From positions 1-21,233 of the forward strand of contig NJFT01000374.1 in NCBI GenBank assembly GCA_002221725.1: a stretch of 21,233 bases of DNA. Reading direction: 5' to 3'. How positions within the stretch are numbered: position 1 is the stretch's first letter; every line of letters begins with the position of its first letter. The notes beneath the pieces are model-generated. The model was not told where the DNA came from and searched no databases. It saw nothing but the letters and a program-made list of their open reading frames with translations. Below, one piece after another: positions 10,164-19,774 of this stretch. The stretch is from Scedosporium boydii. Lineage: Eukaryota > Ascomycota > Sordariomycetes > Microascales > Microascaceae. The position numbers were made by a program, and so were the translations under genes.

Positions 10164-11285
10164 ATGAAGTGGTTCGCTATCGCCCTTGCGCTCGTCGCGC
10201 CATCTGAAGCCTACCTCCGCTTTGGGTGTGCGACTCTGAGCGTCCAACGCCTCGACCCCATCGTCGAGCCCGGCGTCATCCCTTCGGCCCATCTGCACCA
10301 GATCGTCGGAGGAAATGGCTTCAACGCGACTATGGACCCCGCAACGGACGTTTCTCAGAGGGCCACTTGCACCACCTGCAGCTTCTCTGAGGACTTCTCC
10401 AACTACTGGACCGCTGTCATGTACTTCAAGTCCCGCAACGGAACCTACAAGCGCGTGCCGCAGTATCCCAATGCTCTCTTGGGTGACTTGAAGGGAGGGA
10501 TGACTGTCTATTACCTTCAAGAATCGTTCAACACGAACGGCAACCAAAAGATCACTGCCTTCAAGCCCGTAAGACCATAATCATATTCTCCTAAACTTAT
10601 CCACGAATACCAAACTAACATGTGCCTCTTAGGGCTTCCGTATGACCGTCGGGAACCCAGGAAGCCCTGACGGGACCAACCCCGGCCTTCGCTACACCTG
10701 TCTGCAGAACGTCATGACCAGGTTCCCGGAGACGGCCGAGTTCCCCAAGCAGCCGTGCCCGGCCGGCATCATGGCCATCCACCACTTCCCCGCCTGCTGG
10801 GACGGCAAGAATCTTGACAGCCCCAACCACCAGGACCACATGTACAACACGGTCAAGGGCGCCTTCACCCCCGCCGGTGCCTGCCCTGCCTCGCACCCCG
10901 TTCGAACTCCGCAGGTAGCCTACGAGACCATGTGGGATACCTCCGAGTTCAACGACCAGTCCTTGTGGCCCGAGGACGGCTCGCAGCCCTTCGTGTGGAG
11001 CTTCGAAGATAGCAAGGGGTACGGAACCCACGGAGATTACCTCTTCGGTTGGAAGGGTGATGCGCTTCAGCGTGCTATGGACTCTGCTCCTTTGCTTAGC
11101 AATGGTATCACTACTCAGAGTGTGGCTCAGGCGAACGCCTGCTCTGTTCAGAGCTCTGTCGAGGAGAACATCGACGGATGTAAGCTTCTATATCTAGTGT
11201 CTATTGATGAAAGTAAACATGATGCTAACGCCTAATGTGTTTAGGGCTTACTGAGCTTCCTGGTCGGCCCATGTCCGCTGCTTAA
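10164..11285 (+). CDS. Secreted DUF1996 protein, copy 2
   Basis: Three exons (10164-10568, 10633-11179, 11245-11285) give 330 residues. The context aacATGaag starts a signal peptide, MKWFAIALALVAPSEA, likely cut before YLRFGC. The DUF1996 domain follows with the same landmarks as copy 1: QRLDP, PSAHLHQIVGGNGFN, ATCTTC, DFSNYWTAVMYF, GGMTVYY, GFRMTVGNPG, HHFPACWDGKNLDSPNH, HMYNTV, CPASHPVRTPQ, PFVWSFED, YGTHGDYLFGWKGDALQRAMD, WLTELPG. There is no second domain or GPI signal, so a secreted or wall protein is inferred; molecular function is unknown. The introns before GFRM (phase 0) and inside the final Trp codon (phase 1) match copy 1 exactly, and the last introns of both copies share a GCTAAC branch region. 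The two middle introns of copy 1 are absent here. Convergent with the sulfide:quinone oxidoreductase gene. Confidence 0.93.
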
Positions 11286-11848
11286 TTGAACTTGGAGGGG
11301 TAGGTACGATACTCTAAGAATTCAAAGCCATGACCCTGGTCTTGGGTGGTGGACTCCTATCTTCTTTCAGTCGTTTCCGGAAGGTCAATATTATATAGTG
11401 TGTCTCGATTCGCCTGTCAGTAGCCCAACTTTCTTATCTTCAGTTATTCGCCGGCCTCGTATCACGAGAGCCGGGGAGGTTTTAGGCGACGTACATCATC
11501 CTCGAACTAAATTGATTACTATCATGAAGTGCCCGATAGCCTAATAACGGATCCTTTTGATACCTCGACGACCTTTTCTGTTATGGGACGACCCTAAGAA
11601 ATGGAGTGCGTTCGGAAGGTCGTGAGTGTCTGCTCGCTGATCGCAGATGTCGATCAAGAGTGCCGATTTAGTGGTAAGTTTCGCAAAGTGTAGAGCGAAA
11701 CGGTTGGGCGTAGAGGTCTAGTAGGAGAAAGTGGAGGCGCAAATACCCATCAGGATCTGAATCAAGGGGATGTAATAACTCATAGAATAATACAGGGTTT
11801 CTCGAGCCCAGGTATCCAACTCTTTCCAACTCCAAAGCCACTGCTAGA
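11286..11848. other. Convergent intergenic region between DUF1996 copy 2 and the sulfide:quinone oxidoreductase
   Basis: Both flanking genes end here, so it should hold two 3' UTRs. No reading frame with recognisable content and no structured RNA signal were seen. Confidence 0.5.
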
Positions 11849-13506
11849 TTATACAAATTTTGGGGCAATAAAAGCCTTCGGTCCATACCAGGTTCCCTTG
11901 ACAAATCCTTGCCAGTAGACGAAAGGCTAGATGGGGTACTTCCGTTAGCTAAACTGCCTTTTGAAGTAATTATGGTGGACACTTACGAAGAAGTCCTTCT
12001 TCAAATGGTAGAACACCCTCTTGGGCTTCGCCTGGTCTCCGAACACGTTTGCAAACGTCTCTTGGGGCACACCGCCGTATTTGAACTCGCAGAGCATGAG
12101 CTCATTGTGACCGGTGAGAAGGGGGCAGCTGGCGTAGCCGTCATATTCAGCCTTAGGCTGCTTGCCATTTATGACGGAGAGGAGGTTGTGGATGAGGACG
12201 GGTGTTTGAGATGTGATGGCGGCGGCAGTCTTGCTGTTGGGTAGGCTTGAAGCGTCGCCTAGAGAAAAGACGTTGGGGAACCTGTATATTGGTGTCAGTA
12301 ATGGCTACTGGAACAGGCTTCATGGGGACACTTACTTGACGTGTTGGGTGGTCGCCTTGTCCACGGCGACCCAACCTCCTTCGTCAGCTGGACAACCGCG
12401 TTAGCATACGACAGTCTAGGATGATTCTCTACAGGGGAGCGACTAACCAAGAGGCGACTTGGCGACCCAGTCCCAGGGCTTCTGGGGAGGAACTACATGC
12501 AAAAAGTCATAGCCCCTCTGTACCTCCTTTCCGCCATCGGCTAGGTTCTTGAAAGTTGCAACTTTCGTCTTGGGGTCAACAGCGACAAGGTTATGTTGGA
12601 AGAGGCCCTCGACATTGCGCTCTTGACGGATCTCTTCCAGGGCTGCGTTGTACTTTGCCACGCCGAACATGCCTATTTGCACCTATTAGTACCTCCAAGA
12701 CATGATATACAGAAGGGAAGGGGAACACTTGTGTTCCATGGGCTCTACGAACTTGGTGTACCAGTCGCAAATGTCGCATCGACGCTGTCCCGGACTCCGT
12801 CTCGTGACCACTGGGATAACGCCATCCAAAGGACCTTCTGAGGGGCACCAGCACACTTGATGATTCCGGCAGGTTGAGTAAAGATGGCCTTGCCACCCTT
12901 GAAACCGTGGATCTGCTTCCACACATTCTGGACGGTTTCACCCGAGTAGATGGAAGAGACCGCGCTCGTGGGGTCCTGGAGGGCCTCAGTTAGGCCCGAC
13001 ACGCCAGCGAAGTTTGTCTCGAGACCAGGAGCCACGACTAGGTAGTCGTAGGAAACCTCGACACCCTCGGATGTCTTCACGACGTTGTTCGAGGGGTCAA
13101 AGTTGGAGACGTTGAGTGGGTAGTGCTTGACATTAGGTGGGATGACTGAAGCGAGCGGCTTGCTCATTTCATTGAGGGGCTTGAGTCCAGTGCCCACAAG
13201 AGTCCATCCGGGCTATATGCATCGTTAGCAACCACAGCCCACGATAACCCTATTCCCTCTTCAACGAGGACTCACCTGGTAGTGATGGGTAGTGGCAGGA
13301 TCGATAATGGCGATATCGGGCTTCCCAAGCTGGGCATTCCTCGCCAATTGAGCTGCCACAGTGACACCCGCTGTTCCGGCACCGACGACGACGATCCGGT
13401 GGTGAGGCTTGGACGGAATCGTCGCAAAGGTCCTCGAAGTGGAAGGGGTGGATCTATACCCAATCCGGGATAAAGTGGCTCTCGATATCGCGCCGGCGGT
13501 CGCCAT
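11849..13506 (-). CDS. Mitochondrial sulfide:quinone oxidoreductase
   Basis: Six exons (13506-13276, 13212-12753, 12672-12448, 12387-12336, 12281-11987, 11926-11849) give 446 residues, a normal length. The family oxidises sulfide at the inner mitochondrial membrane and passes electrons to ubiquinone through FAD (fission yeast Hmt2, animal SQOR). Residues 1-36 are Ser/Arg/Thr-rich with no acidic residues, as in a mitochondrial presequence. The dinucleotide fold IVVVGAGTAGVTVA follows (GAGTAG at 42-47), then HHYQPGWTLVG, YDYLVVAPGL and the redox-active Cys regions IIKCAGAPQK (Cys197) and YASCPLLTG (Cys375), plus FSLGDASSLPNSKTAAA for FAD binding. The C-terminus, VKGTWYGPKAF, is typical of the eukaryotic type. 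All introns are GT-AG; the second (12752-12673) uses a rare GTTCGT donor, but it restores the family sequence TGTPSMFGVAKY and has a TACTAAT branch site. The gene looks intact. Confidence 0.95.
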
Positions 13507-15373
13507 TTTGGGTGAAGGTTAATATTATGCTTGACGACCCACGAATTCACCAACCAAAAGTCGAAACAAGAAAACACCGTCCCTGAAGAAAGCACAATGG
13601 GAAGGATCCCCGACGACCAGGAAAGAAATTGAACTTAAAAGTTCTCATTACAAAGCTGCGCTCATTACAACCCCAAAGCGGCAGGCCGGACCGCCGCAGC
13701 GGAATTTCGGAGGCTGTCGGCGTTGCACGTGAAAGCACGCAATCTTGAAGAACTGGAGATCCTGGCGATGGCGACATTTGGTGGCGCTTTCTTTTCGGTA
13801 TTAGTGATCGAGATCCCACATTGCCCGCGAGGTTTGGTTTGGCAACCGGAGAAATAAAATGGAACTCGACAGGGGAGAAGGAGAGGAGAACAGCACTAGT
13901 AAAATTCTGTAACTTGTTTTCCGTCCTTTCCCGCATCAGCACATATTCCTGTCCCCTCCAGGCTACACATGCCGCCTAGTAGTATTAATTTAACCATGTG
14001 TCTCCACTCTCCACCTCCAAGGGCCTGGTCCAGGAGATAGCTACTGGAGTTTGTCTCGCCTGGGTGGGCTCGAGGTTCGCTTTGGATTCAGTGGGCCCGG
14101 CCGCCTGGGACCGGAGCGGAGATGATATTCGACTGTCACGATGTTCACCGGAAGGCACGTGCCCCTCTTCCTTTTCTGGTTGCCTCTGTTTTCGACCTGC
14201 TCCTGAGTCAAACTCACTTCCTCAGAAAATAATCAAGGAAAGGGCTAGTGCCCAGCCCGGATAAATAGTGATATGAACAGACAGAAGCTATATTGACATC
14301 GTGTAGCGATAATGACGTCGTAGTATACAGGGAGGATAACTCACTGTTCGGTGGTGTCATCAATTTGAATCTTATTAACTATACTCCTCCGGACAGGGAA
14401 AAGGAATGAGGCTCTCTGCATCTTAGTGGTATTAAAAGTACTATTCTGAGTTTGGTGGTTGTAGAGCTCAATCTATCTAGGGGGGAACACAAAAGGCGAA
14501 GCAAGATTCAAGGCTATTGGCGAGAAGGAATGCTAGATCAGTCAATTGGTAAGGAGAGAGATACCCAAGCCTATACTAGAGCGTCTTCTAGGCCTCTGGG
14601 ACACGATGGACGCTCGTTATGCGTGAAACTCTTTGCTCTGAGACTCTATGCGGTACAGAGGGCTCCTACGTATCTGCTTTAATCGATTTGGGAATCGTTG
14701 ATCCATTATTTAATCCATTAATGCTAGATGTTGGAATTCGGAATCCACAACCCAATTCATCTTACCGACTAGATTGTTCCCAGCCATCATGCGATGCCTG
14801 GCGACTCAATCAATTTGGCTGCCCTGAGCCCGGTCCCATCACGAATGCCCGAGGGAGGCGAAGCTTCAGATCCAATGTTGTTTGCCTGTTTTGCAGGCCA
14901 CAACCGACAAGTCGTAAAAATAGTCTAGGGTGTAAGGTGGTATCGCTCACTCTTGAGCTGGCTCACCCAGATGCGTAGATTTTACTGGAAGAGGGGGTCG
15001 GGGCATTATAGGTCTGCCAAACCATACCACCGACTAGACCACGCACCAACAGCAGGAGCCTGTATAGAGAGATAGACGCGAACAGCCGGAGCGCCTAGCG
15101 TTCACTTTCTAAGTGGATGGGCAGCATATGGCGCTCTTTACAGAATACAAGTGGTCCCCTGAGAATAGCCTCAATCGGTGGGCTCGCCTGCCTCACCAGA
15201 ATGAGTAAGCAAATTCGAAGGACATGATATAAAATAGGCGATAGAGACGATAAATTTTGGCTAAGGAGGTTCCTGTGAGCAAGAACTAATCAGTTCACAT
15301 CTTGTTGTGACTAATTCGAAATTATTTAAAATTCGTCACATCCATCATCCCGCCCAAAACACCAGGGCCATGA
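13507..15373. other. Gene-poor 1.9-kb region
   Basis: The part next to 13506 should be the promoter and 5' UTR of the sulfide:quinone oxidoreductase. No domain-bearing frame was seen on either strand; the short frames near 14450-14980 lack conserved motifs. A perfect 10-bp palindrome, GGCACGTGCC, is at 14154-14163, and 15300-15340 is AT-rich. Nothing resembling transposon termini or tRNA was found. Confidence 0.45.
13726..13731. promoter_or_regulatory. CACGTG E-box upstream of the sulfide:quinone oxidoreductase
   Basis: A CACGTG core lies 220 bp upstream of the start codon, within a GC-rich stretch. bHLH factors of the Cbf1 type bind TCACGTGA in sulfur-gene promoters of yeasts, so a sulfur-linked role is conceivable. 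The hexamer is common by chance and this is only a candidate. Confidence 0.2.
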
Positions 15374-17270
15374 TCAAGAGATGACATCTTCGAGCCAGAA
15401 CCGACACCTAGAATTTGCCGCGGGGTCTTTCATAATTGGAAATTCCGCGTCCGTCGATTCTCGATTCTTCACATGGAGGATCCTGGCGTTGGGCCCATAA
15501 ACCGGCAATTCTCTCGTTTTACTCCCGTGTCTGTTGCCCATGATCGTGAAGTCAACTATCCAGCTCTGCATTTGCTCTGTAGTGTCTCCATCAATCGAAA
15601 CTCCGAAGATATCAGTTTCTTCTTCATTGTAAAGCGAATATGATACGTCTTGGGCGTGGATCCCAGGGCACATGTCGAAATAATAGCCCCTGGTGTGGTT
15701 TTCGTAGGCAAGATTCGTTGCAAGTGCGTGGCAGTCGAAAATGGATTCCCCAGCCGCTAGCATCAGCCTTTCTGTGTGGTTTCGGTAAGGCAGTGCTCCA
15801 GAGAAGTCGAGAGGGTATATCTCGGTGGCCAGGACGTCGAGCTTGTCAGGCGGTAGATCAGGGAGAAGATTGGAGAAGTACCCTCGGAAGCCTTCATCGT
15901 CTTGAACGCGAGTGTCACTGAAGAGACCGCCTTCTCGACTGTTATGAGCGATGAGCACTTCCACCGACCTATCTACTTTGCGCTGGGCCAGAATGCGAGC
16001 GGGCACATCCCGGAGAAACCTCCCATCTACATTCAGTTCTGAAATATTGCTGTCAGATCTCATTCATTTGGGTCCTTTTTACGAGTTGGGATAACATACG
16101 AAAAATAGTATTAGCAATGGAGCCATTCCCAACCATAGCCTTGTTAGTTTCCTGAAGCTCGGTGCCTGAGAGTCCCTTCAACTCTTCGTATCCATCTAGA
16201 CCTGATTCTTCCAGAAGGTAGTCGTAGACCGTTTCGTACTGATTAGCACTGAGTATCGGTTTGATCGCAGGACTTTGGACAACGGCCCGCTGGAATGGGG
16301 AGGACCCGTATTCTCCCCCGAACGCGGCCAGCTGTGCTAGGACGCTTCCTCCACCAGCTGACTCTCCGATGAGTGTCACCGTTCGCCGATCTCCTCCGAA
16401 TCTGTGGATGTGCTCTTGTACCCAATAGAGAGCGAGCCGTTGGTCGTAGAGACCAGCGTTGGAACAAACACCTTCCATACCGGGTTTTCTAGGTGGGAAA
16501 CCAAAAACGCCGCTAAGACTATCAGACCAGGATTCCACGTCTTCAGCAGTTACTGGGGCAAGCGAGGAAGTGTGGAGGAAGCAAAATTAAGACGAAAGCA
16601 AAAGAGACTCGCTCACAGCCGATAGTTTATCGTCACGACGATCATTCCTCCTCGGTGTCTTTTGAGGCTATGAGCCAAGATGCCAGTCGGATCAATAGCC
16701 TCCTTTGACCATTTTGTGTATCCGCCGCCATGAAGCCATACTAGCACCGGGCGTTTCTCCTCGAAGCGACTCTGCCAGACTCGTTTCGGCACGTATACGT
16801 CAAGAAGAAGGCAATCCTCAGACTGGACCAAGCCCTCAGAACTACCAAGAGCCATATCCGACGTATTCCCACAAGTAGAGGCGTAGTCTCGAACGATGGG
16901 TAGAGTATACGCGGAATTATTCCCTGTGGCTTGGTAGCATATTCGCGTCTCGAGGCCCTCGTCGACGCTGCGATTAACTGTAGTTCTCCGCACCGGTGCT
17001 TTGAAACGGAGATCGCCAATCGGGGGTTCGGCGTAAGGGATGTTTTTGAAGGTATAATGCGAGGTGGTAACCTGGACATTCTCGTCAGAAATAGCACGTA
17101 TCAGTATGACTTGTGAAGAACATTCAAGATCCTAGCTTTACATTTTCAATCGCGCGGTGCCTCGAGGTTCCTAGATCTACTATCGGCCTACATTCGAGGC
17201 CGGCAGTAACGAGAACCAAGACCCCCGAAATCAGCAGCATAACGACGGTGGAAACAATCCCGCCGCCCAT
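15374..17270 (-). CDS. Secreted type-B carboxylesterase/lipase
   Basis: Four exons (17270-17142, 17080-16617, 16512-16100, 16038-15374) give 556 residues, typical of fungal type-B esterases. MGGGIVSTVVMLLISGVLVLV is a signal peptide or membrane anchor. The alpha/beta-hydrolase fold follows: VDLG start motif, FKNIPYAEPPIGDLRF, SEDCLLLDVYVP, oxyanion loop HGGG (160-163), VVTINYRLGVFGF, nucleophile GESAGGG (Ser249), acid in NSREGGLF (Glu371) and PGIHAQD (His463). The catalytic triad is thus complete. The enzyme should hydrolyse carboxylic esters outside the cell or in the secretory path; its substrate cannot be read. The introns are 61, 104 and 61 nt. Intron 1 has a TACTGATAC branch site, and its acceptor GACGAG is the least certain junction. 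The Cys pair in the N-terminal half (STCGNT and SEDC) fits a family disulfide. No related pathway genes adjoin it. Confidence 0.92.
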
Positions 17271-17964
17271 GATGATTGGTTCTATTCAATCACGAACTTT
17301 GACGACGTTGATTTCCCCCCTCGCCATCTAGAAAATTTCGAAGGATGATTTCGCCAGAGCGGGGGTTCATATATGGCAGCCGGGGTGCTTAGGGCGATCG
17401 GCTGGATAATATTAGGCATGATATATATCAGCGAGCAATTGAATGCACGACCCCAAAACTGACATCAAAAGTTCCCGACTGATTCAGGAAGGTCGGACGG
17501 ACTAGGTGGTTCTGTTGTTGAAACTCCAGTCAGAGTTCGTCCTACGACGATCCTTCACATTCCCGCTGCACTTCCTACTGTACCTCCCGCTTTTAGCCTA
17601 ACATCTCCTTCCTAACGGAGGGGTTCTCACATGATCTGTGCACTGCCCGCCCCTACCTCTGCCGTCGGCGTTGGGGTTGATGCGAGGGTTTTGCGAGGGA
17701 AAGGGAGACGGATCGCACGGGCTTGTGTTCCGAACCTTTTTCTTTTCTACGAACAAAGACGTACTTTCTCGGTTCAGCCAACATGTCAACCCTAAAGCGC
17801 AGATTATCTACAGAGAGTCCAAATTGGCGAGCTCGGAAGCGACGCGTGCACAAGCTACTTGTCACTTTTGACACAGAACAGCCTGGGCGAGAAGAAAGGG
17901 AAGCCGAGCAAGAAGGCTGATGGCCCCATAGCAGCTTTCCTTTACCCCAGCGACTTCCGTCCAT
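17271..17964. other. Intergenic region with a possible small ORF
   Basis: The part next to 17270 should carry the esterase promoter. The only frame with a good start context is the 45-codon ORF at 17783-17920, listed separately. Otherwise nothing recognisable. Confidence 0.45.
17783..17920 (+). CDS. Possible small basic protein (45 aa)
   Basis: An ATG in a strong fungal start context (ccaacATGtc) opens 45 codons ending in TGA. The product is rich in Arg/Lys in its first half (KRRLSTES, RARKRRVHK) and in Glu at the end. No family is recognised. It lies 44 bp beyond the stop of the opposite-strand F-box gene, so it could also be noise or the first exon of an unspliced model. Confidence 0.18.
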   Translation: MSTLKRRLSTESPNWRARKRRVHKLLVTFDTEQPGREEREAEQEG

Positions 17965-19404
17965 TTAATAGCGAAAGTGTTTAGTACACAGATCCAGGGT
18001 CCGCCACGGTGGCCCATATTCTAAAAGAGTTTGCTTCTCGAATACAAAGTTCCTCGATGATCGAACTCCGTATCCTGTTCTGCTCTCATCAAAAGCCAAC
18101 CCGGCTCTCAGCTCCGGTTCATCAATATCCCTGGTAGTCCATGTAAACATGTCACCAAAATCATCATGCTCGAAGTCGTATTGTTGTTCCTCCTGCTCAC
18201 CGGTCCGTGGCGGAACCTTCTTCGGCCTAACGTTGTAAATCCCGTCTCGTTCGTGCTTTCCCGGAAACCAGAGTCCCGATATGCGCAGACGCTTGAGACT
18301 CCGTGTCTGGCATACGGTGGCAAAGACAGCGTCCCACGAGCCTGAAGTCAAGGCCAGCCGCTCAAGCCTGAGATAACGAAGATACTCGTGTGCCTCAAGA
18401 AATTCCTGCATCTCTTTTTGGGTCACCCGCAGTCCCCGCAATGTCAGCTCCCTTAAATTTGGAAAATCCCGAGGTTGGAAAAGATCGCTCATGTTGCATC
18501 TTGTAGGATCTCCAAGATCGTAGTTGAAACTGGCGTTGTACCTGTGGAGGTGCAGAGATGTAAGATTTGGCATGAGCCTCAGCAACCATGCTACTGCCTT
18601 TACACCTTTCTCGTGCTTAGGATTAGCGAGATGGCTGTCAGCTGCTAAACGCTCGGTTCGACTATTTAGAAGTACCGGCGAAGAGAAGCTTATAGAAAAT
18701 TCCGAGAGTAGACTTAAGCGAGTCTTCAATATATCGAACTCGGTAGAGTCGAACCGATCTAAGGCAGAGTGGATCTCATTCGTGGGCAAGCTGCACATAT
18801 GCGTATCCTGATATAAAGAAAGGCTATTGATCTCAGCACTGGAATGAACGATGGATAATAGGAGCCTTGCGTGGACACGACAAGCCTGCGACCAAAGGTT
18901 TTTCCACACAAGGCCCGGAGAGTGGGAAGGGGGGCCGGAGTGGTCGACATCGTCAAAAGCGACAGCGTCTAAGCTGATACTTCGCAGGTTTGGAAGTCTT
19001 CTCAGGGCCTCCGTGAGCATGGGGGTCATGTCCTGGCTGGCAAAGTGCGCTTGCGACACAGCGCACGTTATCAACCAACTTTGTCGATCCAACTGGCTCC
19101 TGGGAGGATTGGTACGAACGGCTCTGGAGACGCAGTTGTAATGGGGCATAATCAACTGTAATTCAACAATAGCTCCCATCAGATCTGGGAAGGCAGAGAC
19201 ATTACAGAGCCGGCGAAGGGGTCGCTGTGAAAGAAGGACTCGTCGCGACTTGAAGTGCCTCTTGAATGCATTGAGTGAGTCGCCTTTCAACTTTCGGGAT
19301 ACTTGGCGAATCGACAGGAGACTGGGAAAATCTAAAAACAGACAGATTCTGTATACGATATCCTCTGGAACAGATGTGAGGCTCGCCATCTTGCTGTGAT
19401 TCAT
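17965..19404 (-). CDS. F-box protein (479 aa)
   Basis: A single intronless frame of 479 codons. An N-terminal F-box at about residues 8-48 reads PEDIVYRICLFLDFPSLLS followed by IRQVSRKL. This is the segment that binds Skp1 in SCF ubiquitin ligases. The rest has scattered leucine-rich segments (LPNLRSISLDAVAF, LMPNLTSLHLHRYN, DFPNLRELTLRGLRV, YLRYLRLERLAL) with the spacing of degenerate LRRs, the usual substrate-binding part. The target is unknown. The start could be the ATG at 19402-19404 or the Met five codons on (19387-19389); the second puts the F-box nearer the N-terminus. A head-to-head F-box gene starts at 19775. Such F-box genes are numerous in filamentous fungi and often lineage-specific. 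Confidence 0.85.
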   Translation of the reverse strand: MNHSKMASLTSVPEDIVYRICLFLDFPSLLSIRQVSRKLKGDSLNAFKRHFKSRRVLLSQRPLRRLCNVSAFPDLMGAIVELQLIMPHYNCVSRAVRTNPPRSQLDRQSWLITCAVSQAHFASQDMTPMLTEALRRLPNLRSISLDAVAFDDVDHSGPPSHSPGLVWKNLWSQACRVHARLLLSIVHSSAEINSLSLYQDTHMCSLPTNEIHSALDRFDSTEFDILKTRLSLLSEFSISFSSPVLLNSRTERLAADSHLANPKHEKGVKAVAWLLRLMPNLTSLHLHRYNASFNYDLGDPTRCNMSDLFQPRDFPNLRELTLRGLRVTQKEMQEFLEAHEYLRYLRLERLALTSGSWDAVFATVCQTRSLKRLRISGLWFPGKHERDGIYNVRPKKVPPRTGEQEEQQYDFEHDDFGDMFTWTTRDIDEPELRAGLAFDESRTGYGVRSSRNFVFEKQTLLEYGPPWRTLDLCTKHFRY

Positions 19405-19774
19405 CTGCCCTGGGCCCGTATCATTGCGGGGAGATCAAGTTTCGCGGTCTCAAGCCTGATTTTAATGCCCGAGCTCACGTGCGTGTGTGTTGACGATTGG
19501 CAGCAAGGGTCGATGCTGCGCTGCGCCACAAACTCAGGTGCCAATGGTTGGTCGGTGCATGAACAAAGTGGCATTCTCGGTGTGATTCGGAACACGGGCT
19601 GGAGCTGTCAAGAAGGGGTTGCGTACTTCGCGGAGATTAATTTGAGCACTCTAGCCTCTGGAAGGAGTGGTTTCACTCTCTCCATTTGGTGGCCACGCCA
19701 TGGCAAGCTCAACCTAAACTCTTCCCTCCTCATTTTGAGATCTCTCGCCTACCATACACGGGCGTCAAGAATAA
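19405..19774. promoter_or_regulatory. Shared divergent promoter of two F-box genes
   Basis: The 370 bp between the two opposed start codons is the only room for both promoters. It contains a CACGTG core at 19476-19481. Frames that cross this region on the plus strand are continuations over the start of the second F-box gene in another frame and show no domain. Confidence 0.4.

Noticed and set aside
10056..11031. Minus-strand frames of 138-163 codons opposite DUF1996 copy 2
   Set aside because: Antisense shadows caused by the GC-rich codon use of the real gene; Val/Gly/Arg-rich with no motifs.
15640..15921. Plus-strand 93-codon frame within the esterase gene
   Set aside because: Antisense shadow of exon 4, which holds the catalytic acid and His region.
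15374..17270. Esterase as a pseudogene, because the coding sequence is split over several frames
   Set aside because: GT-AG introns at 17141-17081, 16616-16513 and 16099-16039 join all parts in frame with a complete catalytic triad.
602..17270. Reading the window as a secondary-metabolite gene cluster
   Set aside because: No polyketide synthase, peptide synthetase, terpene cyclase, P450 or other backbone enzyme is present; regulators, a transporter-like protein and an esterase alone do not make a cluster.
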